From contig SVOX01000092.1 of assembly GCA_015066165.1 (NCBI GenBank), positions 1-6,313 of the forward strand: a stretch of DNA of 6,313 nt, in the 5' to 3' direction. A model generated the notes under the pieces. The model worked only from the letters and a program-made list of their open reading frames with translations. It ran no database searches and was not told where the DNA came from. Numbering within the stretch: the stretch's first letter is position 1; every line of letters begins with the position of its first letter. Positions 1 through 5,586 of the stretch are shown one piece after another. This DNA is from Oscillospiraceae bacterium. GTDB taxonomy: Bacteria; Bacillota; Clostridia; Oscillospirales; Acutalibacteraceae. A program made the position numbers and the translations under genes.

Positions 1-880
1 TATATATTCTTCCTATATATTCCCCTAAAAATCCCAGCATAAGCATTATAATTCCGCCAATGAACATTATTGCCGCCATTATAGAACTATAACCTATTGG
101 GGTATTTATATTAATAAATTTATTTACCACAATATAAATCGTGTAAATAAAACCCAAACTTGCAAAAAACAATCCTAAATATGTTGAAATTCTAAGTGGT
201 ATAACCGAAAAAGAAGTAAAACCGTTAAACCACAACGTCAACAACTTTTTCAAAGTATAACCCGAAGCGCCTTCTTCACGTTCTCTGTGTTGAACTAATA
301 CGTTAGTAATATTTTTTGTGGTTCTAAGCAATAATCCCGACATATAAGGATAAGAATTATCGTAACGTAAAATTTCTTTTGCTACATATTTTTTACAAGC
401 AAAATAACTCATTATTTTTAAATTTTTAGGTTTGCCCAACAATATTCTTGCCATCAAATCATTTGCAAAACTACCTAAATTTCTAAATAATGAGTGTTTC
501 TTTTCTGCATATTCTGCAAACACAACATCTGTTTTTTCATCCAATGCATCAATCAATTTAAACATTTGATCCGCAGGGGTTTGTCCGTCATCATCTAAAC
601 AAACAATAATATCCCCTGTGACATAATGAAAACCCGCTAATAACGCAGAGTGTTGCCCGAAATTTTTTGCAAGGTCTAACCCTTTTATATTTTTATCTTC
701 TTGTGCTAATTTTGTTATAATAGAATAAACATCATCAGGAGAATGGTCATTTACCAAAATAATTTCATAATCATACTCGTCTTCACGCAAAGACACCGTT
801 GATTTAATTTCTTCAACAACATTTGCTATAGTTTTTTCAGAGCCATAGCAAGGTATAACGAAAGAAAGTTTAGTTTTCAT
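1..880 (-). CDS. Family 2 glycosyltransferase, polyprenyl-phosphate (GtrB/DPM-like) type, C-terminus cut by window edge
   Basis: I translated 293 residues from ATG at 880; the frame is open to the left edge. The N-terminal part is a GT-A fold: opening strand SFVIPCYG (6-13), VNDHSPDD (43-50), a conserved AKNFGQHSALLAGF stretch (71-84), and the metal/nucleotide-binding acidic motif LDDDGQ (95-100). A REEGASGY segment near residue 215 matches the R-x-x-G-x-S/G-x-Y region of this family. Two hydrophobic helices follow (about 235-252 and 265-285), then GEYIGRIY (286-293), the hallmark tail of membrane-anchored GtrB, ArnC and dolichol-phosphate-mannose-synthase relatives. Such enzymes move a sugar from a nucleotide donor to undecaprenyl phosphate on the cytoplasmic face. 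By family length, perhaps 20-30 residues are missing. A stop codon directly precedes the ATG in frame, so no earlier start exists. It is third in the sugar unit, 18 bp after the acetyltransferase. Donor sugar is not readable; N-acetylated Fuc4N is inferred from neighbours. Confidence 0.9.
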   Translation of the reverse strand, partial: MKTKLSFVIPCYGSEKTIANVVEEIKSTVSLREDEYDYEIILVNDHSPDDVYSIITKLAQEDKNIKGLDLAKNFGQHSALLAGFHYVTGDIIVCLDDDGQTPADQMFKLIDALDEKTDVVFAEYAEKKHSLFRNLGSFANDLMARILLGKPKNLKIMSYFACKKYVAKEILRYDNSYPYMSGLLLRTTKNITNVLVQHREREEGASGYTLKKLLTLWFNGFTSFSVIPLRISTYLGLFFASLGFIYTIYIVVNKFININTPIGYSSIMAAIMFIGGIIMLMLGFLGEYIGRIY

Positions 881-894
881 TTAAAACACCATTT

Positions 895-900
895 TCCTTT
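895..900 (-). promoter_or_regulatory. Ribosome binding site of the glycosyltransferase, long spacing
   Basis: AAAGGA overlaps the TAA stop of the acetyltransferase and lies 14 bases before the ATG at 880, longer than the usual 5-9. A weaker GGTG (887-890) sits 6 bases from the ATG. Overlap with the upstream stop suggests translational coupling. The spacing argues for moderate initiation or for re-initiation by ribosomes finishing the upstream gene. Confidence 0.5.
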
Positions 901-1417
901 ATTTCACATCTGATTTAAGGATGCCCATATATACCATATCTTCACCCTTGCCATCAAACATAACATCTTCTCTAAAAATGCCTTCTTCTATAAAACCGGC
1001 ATTTTTATAAGCTTTAATAGCACCAATATTTCTTTTAAATACTCTTAAAAAGATTCGGTTTAAGCCAAGTTCATTAAAACCGTAGTCCAAAATAAGCGAA
1101 GTTGCTTTTGTGCCAATACCAAGACCTCTGCAATCATCTTCACCAATAAATATTCCAAACTCGGCTTTTTGGTTCACTTTGTCAATATCTCTTAAATAAA
1201 CCGAACCAACATCTTTAGACAAAACGTCTGAATATATTATAAACTGAACCACATCGCCTGTAAGTATGCGGTTATTATACCAATTTAAATGGGTTTCCTT
1301 TGTAAAAACATCTCTATAGATAAAATTGTTTCTAACACTGGGATTATTACGCCATTTAATAATATTTTCAGTATCTTCTAAAGTAATAGGTCTGATTTTT
1401 ACATTGCCTTTTTTCAC
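899..1417 (-). CDS. GNAT family N-acetyltransferase (RimJ/RimL/PseH-like), probable amino-sugar acetyltransferase
   Basis: A 172-residue single-domain GNAT protein. Visible hallmarks are the N-terminal IRPITLEDTENIIKWRNN (8-25) with the WRN triplet typical of RimJ/RimL and PseH-like members. The acetyl-CoA pyrophosphate loop R97-G-L-G100-I-G102-T fits R-x-x-G-x-G. The closing N130-x-x-AIKAYKNAGF (133-142) precedes a C-terminal beta hairpin. Family members acetylate protein N-termini, amino sugars or antibiotics. Directly after a WecE-type aminotransferase, the likely substrate is the 4-amino group of dTDP-4-amino-4,6-dideoxygalactose, the job WecD does in enterobacteria. WecD is longer (about 224 residues) and does not look like a close relative, so this would be a functional analogue. 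The start is GTG at 1417: a TAA in frame lies three codons upstream and AAGAGG (1428-1433) is 10 bases away. Its arginine codons are mostly AGA (8 of 11 by hand count). The fold is certain, the substrate inferred. Confidence 0.9.
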   Translation of the reverse strand: MKKGNVKIRPITLEDTENIIKWRNNPSVRNNFIYRDVFTKETHLNWYNNRILTGDVVQFIIYSDVLSKDVGSVYLRDIDKVNQKAEFGIFIGEDDCRGLGIGTKATSLILDYGFNELGLNRIFLRVFKRNIGAIKAYKNAGFIEEGIFREDVMFDGKGEDMVYMGILKSDVK

Positions 1418-1427
1418 AACACATTAA

Positions 1428-1433
1428 CCTCTT
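1428..1433 (-). promoter_or_regulatory. Ribosome binding site fixing the GTG start of the acetyltransferase
   Basis: AAGAGG begins immediately after the aminotransferase TAA stop (1434-1436) and is 10 bases from GTG at 1417. An ATG at 1424 lies in another frame and only 3 bases from this site, so the GTG is preferred. Confidence 0.7.
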
Positions 1434-2570
1434 TTAAAGTTGATTTTCATAAAATTTGTAAATACACTTACAAACATGGTCAACTTCATCGTTCTTTAAA
1501 CCATAATACAACGGCAGTCTCAAAAGTCTTTCACTTTCAGCTGTTGTGTATTTATCTTCTCCATGGAATCTACTAAATTTAATACCTGCTTCAGACGAAT
1601 GTAACGGTACGTAGTGGAAAACACTAAGCACTCCATTTTGTTTTAAATAATCTATCAATTCAGTTCGCTCATTAATATCCTTTGCTTTGATATAGAACAT
1701 ATGTGCATTATGTGTGCAATTTTCAGGAATAAACGGAAGAGTTATAACACCTTTTTCTTGTAATTCTTTCAAATTATCATAATATCTATTCCAAATTGCA
1801 ATACGAGCATTATTAATAATTGTTGGGTCTTCTATTTGAGCGCACAAAAAAGCTGCATTCATATCACTTGGCAAGTATGATGAACCAACATCTACCCACG
1901 AATATTTATCAACTTGTCCTCTTAAGAAACGGTTTCTATTGGTACCCTTTTCTCTAATAATTTCTGACTTTTCAATACAGTCTTCACGATTTACTAAAAC
2001 TGCACCGCCCTCACCCATACTGTAGTTTTTAGTTTCATGGAATGAGAAGCAACCAAAATCACCAATAGTACCCAAAGCTTTACCTTTATAAAATCCCATA
2101 ACGCCTTGTGCAGCATCTTCAACAACTATTAAATTGTATTTTTTTGCAATTCTGCATATTTCATCCATTTCACAGCCAACACCGGCATAATGCACCGGAA
2201 CGATTGCTTTAGTTTTATCAGTTATTGCATCTTCAATTAGTTTTTCATCAATATTCATTGTGTCAGGACGAATATCTACAAAAACGATTTTTGCACCTCT
2301 TAACACAAATGCATTTGCTGTGGAAACAAAGGTGTACGAAGGCATAATAACCTCATCACCCGGTTTTATATCCGACAAAATGGCTGCCATTTCTAAAGCA
2401 TGAGTGCCCGAAGTAGCCAACAATGCCTTTTTACAATTAGTCATTTTTTCAATTAATTCATGACATTTTTTTGTAAATTCACCATCACCACATATTTTAT
2501 TGTTAGCGATCGATTTTTCAATATTTTTTAATTCTTTTCCAATAAAAGGTGGAACATTAAACGGTATCAT
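1434..2570 (-). CDS. wecE: dTDP-4-amino-4,6-dideoxygalactose transaminase (WecE/RffA type)
   Basis: A 378-residue DegT/DnrJ/EryC1 (fold type I) PLP enzyme, matching the roughly 376 residues of Escherichia coli WecE. It converts dTDP-4-keto-6-deoxy-D-glucose, with glutamate as amino donor, to dTDP-4-amino-4,6-dideoxy-D-galactose (dTDP-Fuc4N) in the cytoplasm. It resembles the WecE sequence I remember almost throughout: opening MIPFNVPP, CGDGEFTKKC (27-36), the block from DEVIMPSYTF (72-81) through DIRPDTMNIDE (99-109), PVHYAGVGCEMD (125-136), REKGTNRNRFLRGQVDKYSW (206-225) and ESERLLRLPLYY (345-356). Active-site features are S54-G-T for phosphate binding, E151-D152-AAQ whose aspartate contacts the PLP ring, and the Schiff-base lysine K181 in FHETKNY. 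ATG at 2570 has AAGGAAG 7 bases upstream. It is the first gene of the sugar unit. Other sugar 4-aminotransferases (FdtB is 3-amino; ArnB) fit less well. The substrate precursor would come from RmlA/RmlB encoded elsewhere. Confidence 0.93.
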   Translation of the reverse strand: MIPFNVPPFIGKELKNIEKSIANNKICGDGEFTKKCHELIEKMTNCKKALLATSGTHALEMAAILSDIKPGDEVIMPSYTFVSTANAFVLRGAKIVFVDIRPDTMNIDEKLIEDAITDKTKAIVPVHYAGVGCEMDEICRIAKKYNLIVVEDAAQGVMGFYKGKALGTIGDFGCFSFHETKNYSMGEGGAVLVNREDCIEKSEIIREKGTNRNRFLRGQVDKYSWVDVGSSYLPSDMNAAFLCAQIEDPTIINNARIAIWNRYYDNLKELQEKGVITLPFIPENCTHNAHMFYIKAKDINERTELIDYLKQNGVLSVFHYVPLHSSEAGIKFSRFHGEDKYTTAESERLLRLPLYYGLKNDEVDHVCKCIYKFYENQL

Positions 2571-2621
2571 AATTGCACTTCCTTAACATTTTAAGGGAAA
2601 ATTACCCCTTATAAATATATT
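2571..2621 (-). promoter_or_regulatory. 5' leader of the sugar unit with two competing hairpins
   Basis: This is the predicted untranslated leader if transcription starts about 7 bases after the -10 box (near 2621). Hairpin A pairs UAAGGGG (2611-2605) with UCCCUUA (2598-2592), seven pairs with one G-U and a 6-base loop. Hairpin B pairs CCUUAA (2596-2591) with UUAAGG (2586-2581), six Watson-Crick pairs with a 4-base loop. Both use 2592-2596, so they exclude each other. Hairpin B covers most of the SD AAGGAAG (2584-2578). I recognise no known riboswitch class. The pairing is seen in the sequence; a regulatory role is inference. Confidence 0.4.
2578..2584 (-). promoter_or_regulatory. Ribosome binding site of the aminotransferase
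   Basis: AAGGAAG, seven bases before ATG 2570, is a strong SD and fixes the start. Four of its bases, AAGG, can be sequestered by the upstream CCTT segment in hairpin B of the leader. Confidence 0.75.
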
Positions 2622-2627
2622 CAATTT

Positions 2628-2656
2628 ATTATAGCATGCAACTTATTAAATGTCAA
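2628..2656 (-). promoter_or_regulatory. Consensus vegetative (sigma-A/sigma-70) promoter of the sugar unit
   Basis: Reading the minus strand, TTGACA (2656-2651) is followed by exactly 17 bases and TATAAT (2633-2628), both perfect consensus hexamers. TGC directly before the -10 gives an extended -10 (TGCTATAAT). The expected start of transcription is near 2621, leaving about 50 bases of leader. No other promoter is needed for the two downstream genes, which follow with gaps of 16 and 18 bp. Confidence 0.9.
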
Positions 2657-2667
2657 TACTGTCAGTA
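2657..2667. other. 11-bp perfect palindrome abutting the -35 box, candidate operator
   Basis: TACTG-T-CAGTA on the plus strand is a perfect inverted repeat around one central base. It lies immediately upstream of the -35 hexamer of the sugar promoter. The pentamer TGTCA within it (2660-2664) recurs 9 bp away inside the -35 box (2651-2655). A regulator bound here would contact the promoter. No known regulator box is recognised, and 11 bp is short enough to occur by chance. Confidence 0.3.
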
Positions 2668-2716
2668 GTGAGCTTTTTTCCATTTTATTAGTTACTTTCT
2701 CAAATTCTGATATTTT

Positions 2717-2742
2717 AAAACCCCATCGTATGATGGGGTTTT
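2717..2742 (-). terminator. Rho-independent terminator of the uvrBA unit, possibly bidirectional
   Basis: AAAACCCCATC (2717-2727) and GATGGGGTTTT (2732-2742) form a perfect 11-bp stem with a 4-base loop. It starts two bases after the uvrA TGA stop. In the uvrA direction the stem ends in UUUU followed by AAAA, a short U-tract. In the plus direction it ends in TTTTT. The A-tract/T-tract symmetry is typical of bidirectional terminators. It separates the repair genes from the sugar promoter about 60 bp downstream. Confidence 0.85.
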
Positions 2743-2744
2743 TA

Positions 2745-5585
2745 TCATTTCAAAACTTTTTTCAGGAACTGGCCTGTGTATGATTTTTCACACTCGGCAA
2801 CCTTTTCGGGAGTACCGCTACAAACTACCGTACCACCCTTATCGCCACCTTCGGGGCCAAGGTCAATAATATGGTCCGCAGTTTTTATTACGTCAAGATT
2901 ATGCTCAATTACAAGTACAGTATTACCTGCATCAACAAATCTTTGCAAAACTTCTATAAGTTTGTGAACGTCGGCTGTGTGTAGTCCCGTTGTGGGCTCA
3001 TCTAGTATATAAATGGTCTTGCCCGTGCTACGTTTTGAAAGTTCGGTAGCAAGTTTTACACGTTGTGCCTCACCGCCTGAAAGGGTTGTGGCAGGTTGAC
3101 CTATTTTAATATATCCAAGACCTACATCATAAAGCGTTTTTAATTTGCGGTGAATTTTAGGAATACTTTCAAAGAAATACATTCCTTCTTCAACCGTCAT
3201 TTCAAGCACGTCATAAATGCTTTTTCCCTTATATTTAACACTTAACGTTTCACGGTTGTAACGGCTGCCGCCACAAACTTCACAAGGTACGTAAATATCG
3301 GGTAAAAAGTGCATTTCTATCTTTAAAATACCGTCACCTTGACACGCTTCACAACGTCCGCCCTTTACGTTAAATGAAAATCTACCTGCATTATATCCGT
3401 GCATTTTAGCATCCTTGGTAGAAGCAAAAAGTTCACGTATATCGCCAAAAACACCTGTATATGTGGCGGGGTTTGAACGTGGCGTTCTGCCAATAGGCGC
3501 TTGGTCAATATTTATAACCTTATCAAGATTTTCTATTCCCTCTATCGACTTGTATTTACCCGCAAAGGTTTTCGCATGGTTAAGTTTATTTGCCAAAACG
3601 TTGTACAAAATATCATTTACAAAAGAAGATTTACCGCTACCCGAAACACCTGTAACACAAGTAAACGTTCCAAGCGGAATTTTTACATTGATATTTTTAA
3701 GGTTATTTTCGGCGGCACCTTTAACCGTAAGCGAATTACCGTTTCCTTTTCGGCGCTTTTCAGGAATAGGAATTTGGCGCCTACCGTAAAGATAATCAGA
3801 AGTAATTGACTCATTACACGCTTCTAAATCTTCAAGTTTACCCGAAAAAACAACCTTACCGCCGTGAATACCCGCACCGGGACCAATATCTAAAATATAA
3901 TCTGCCGAACGCATTGTATCTTCATCGTGCTCAACAACAATTACCGTATTTCCAAGGTCACGAAGTCGCTTAAGTGTGGTAATAAGGCGGTCGTTATCAC
4001 GTTGATGAAGACCTATACTTGGCTCATCAAGAATATATAACACACCCATAAGCGAAGAACCGATTTGAGTAGCCAAGCGAATACGCTGACTCTCACCGCC
4101 AGAAAGTGTACCCGAAGAACGTGAAAGATTAAGATAATCAAGCCCCACACTTTGCAAAAAAGTGAGTCGCTCAATAATTTCTTTTAAAATTGGCTTTGCA
4201 ATCATACTGTCACGCTCGCCAAATTCAAGTCCTTTAATAAACTCAAGTTCAGCACTAACCGACATATCACAAAATTCAACAATGTTCTTACCGCCAACTG
4301 TCACCGCCAAAAACTCAGGTTTTAAGCGTTTTCCGCTACATTCGGGACAAGGTGACTCGGTCATATAACTTTCAATTTCATTACGGGCATAGTCGCTTGT
4401 GGTGTTTTTATAACGGCGTTCAAGATTATTTATAACACCCTCGAATTCGGCATAGTAAGTTCCGCCGCCATAATCAGAATTACGTACGAGTTTGATTTTT
4501 TCACCGTTGGTGCCGTACAAAACCGCTTGCTTACCTTCTTGCGGAATATCTTTAAAAGGCAAATTAATATCAAAGCCGTAATGTTCGGCAACGCCACGGT
4601 AATACATTTCGGCAATGGTTGAAGCATCGGGGTTAAACCAACTGTTAACCCCCCAACCTGAAGCCCTTATTGCACCGTCAAGCAAAGATTTCTCCTCATC
4701 ATTTATAACAAGACGCGGGTTAACTTTCATAAAAACGCCAAGACCCGTACAATGTTCACAAGCACCGAACGGGCTGTTAAATGAAAACATTGTAGGGGTG
4801 AGTTCAGGTATGCTGATACCGTGTTCGTCACAAGCATAGGTTTGAGAAAATTGCATCTCTTCCCCGTCAATTACGTCAACCGCAATAAGACCACCCGAAA
4901 GTCCCACAGCAGTTTCTATACTATCAGTAAGACGTGATACAATATCCGGCTTAATAACAAGACGGTCAACTATTACTTCAATCCAGTGTTTTTTATTTTT
5001 TTCTAACTTTATTTCTTCGGCCAAATCGTAAATATTGCCATCTATTCTGGCCCTTACGTAACCTTGTTTTTTAATGTTTTCAAGTTCTTTTTTATATTCG
5101 CCTTTTCTACCCTTTACAATGGGTGAAAGTATTTGAATTTTACTGCCTTCGGTAAGTTTCATAACCGCATCTACAATTTGGTCGGTAGTTTGTTGACTTA
5201 TTTCCTTGCCGCAAATGGGACAGTGCGGAATACCAACACGTGCATATAAAAGACGTAAATAGTCATAAATTTCGGTTACGGTGCCAACCGTTGAACGTGG
5301 GTTTTTAGAGGTGGTTTTTTGGTCAATGGAAATTGCGGGAGAAAGCCCTTCAATAACTTCAACGTTTGGTTTTTCCATTTGCCCTAAAAACTGACGTGCA
5401 TAACTTGAAAGCGATTCAACGTATCTTCTTTGCCCTTCGGCATAAATAGTATCAAACGCCAACGAAGACTTACCGCTACCCGAAAGACCTGTGAAAACAA
5501 CAAGTTTATCACGTGGTATTTCTACGTCAATATTCTTTAAATTGTGCTCATTGGCACCTTTTATAATGATTTTTTCGTTAGCCAA
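2745..5585 (-). CDS. uvrA: UvrABC excinuclease subunit A
   Basis: A complete 946-residue UvrA, the DNA-damage-sensing ATPase that loads UvrB at lesions; family members are about 940-960 residues. There are two ABC ATPase halves. The first has Walker A GLSGSGKSS (33-41), signature LSGGESQR (494-501) and Walker B YILDEPS (517-523). The second has Walker A GVSGSGKSS (646-654), signature LSGGEAQR (835-842) and Walker B YILDEPT (859-865). Cysteine pairs C122/C125, C276/C279, C413/C416, C745/C748 and C768/C771 are visible. The last four cysteines form the damage-sensing zinc module. In the first zinc finger the leading pair is C252-D-E-H255 rather than CxxC, with C276/C279 as partners. The start is TTG at 5585: AAGGAAGGG (5591-5599) lies 5 bases upstream, a stop lies in frame just above it, and the protein begins MANEKIIIKGA as homologues do. 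One base separates it from the uvrB stop, indicating coupling; a terminator follows immediately. Several short open frames inside it on both strands are shadows. Confidence 0.98.
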   Translation of the reverse strand: MANEKIIIKGANEHNLKNIDVEIPRDKLVVFTGLSGSGKSSLAFDTIYAEGQRRYVESLSSYARQFLGQMEKPNVEVIEGLSPAISIDQKTTSKNPRSTVGTVTEIYDYLRLLYARVGIPHCPICGKEISQQTTDQIVDAVMKLTEGSKIQILSPIVKGRKGEYKKELENIKKQGYVRARIDGNIYDLAEEIKLEKNKKHWIEVIVDRLVIKPDIVSRLTDSIETAVGLSGGLIAVDVIDGEEMQFSQTYACDEHGISIPELTPTMFSFNSPFGACEHCTGLGVFMKVNPRLVINDEEKSLLDGAIRASGWGVNSWFNPDASTIAEMYYRGVAEHYGFDINLPFKDIPQEGKQAVLYGTNGEKIKLVRNSDYGGGTYYAEFEGVINNLERRYKNTTSDYARNEIESYMTESPCPECSGKRLKPEFLAVTVGGKNIVEFCDMSVSAELEFIKGLEFGERDSMIAKPILKEIIERLTFLQSVGLDYLNLSRSSGTLSGGESQRIRLATQIGSSLMGVLYILDEPSIGLHQRDNDRLITTLKRLRDLGNTVIVVEHDEDTMRSADYILDIGPGAGIHGGKVVFSGKLEDLEACNESITSDYLYGRRQIPIPEKRRKGNGNSLTVKGAAENNLKNINVKIPLGTFTCVTGVSGSGKSSFVNDILYNVLANKLNHAKTFAGKYKSIEGIENLDKVINIDQAPIGRTPRSNPATYTGVFGDIRELFASTKDAKMHGYNAGRFSFNVKGGRCEACQGDGILKIEMHFLPDIYVPCEVCGGSRYNRETLSVKYKGKSIYDVLEMTVEEGMYFFESIPKIHRKLKTLYDVGLGYIKIGQPATTLSGGEAQRVKLATELSKRSTGKTIYILDEPTTGLHTADVHKLIEVLQRFVDAGNTVLVIEHNLDVIKTADHIIDLGPEGGDKGGTVVCSGTPEKVAECEKSYTGQFLKKVLK

Positions 5586-5586
5586 A

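Noticed and set aside
899..1417. The GNAT protein as an antibiotic-resistance acetyltransferase
   Set aside because: Position between a sugar aminotransferase and a glycosyltransferase, and PseH-like N-terminus, favour amino-sugar acetylation.
2571..2744. A known riboswitch or small RNA gene between uvrA and the aminotransferase
   Set aside because: No conserved core of any riboswitch class I know is visible; the region is accounted for by terminator, promoter and a short leader.
2776..2967. Plus-strand open frame of 63 codons
   Set aside because: Lies fully antisense to conserved uvrA sequence, no recognisable domain; a shadow.
3415..3809. Two overlapping plus-strand open frames of 124 and 102 codons
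   Set aside because: Antisense to the second UvrA ATPase region, low-complexity composition, mutually overlapping; shadows.
4162..4839. Plus-strand open frames at 4162-4368 and 4615-4839 and a minus-strand frame at 4430-4627
   Set aside because: All lie inside intact uvrA in other frames and have no domain or credible ribosome site.
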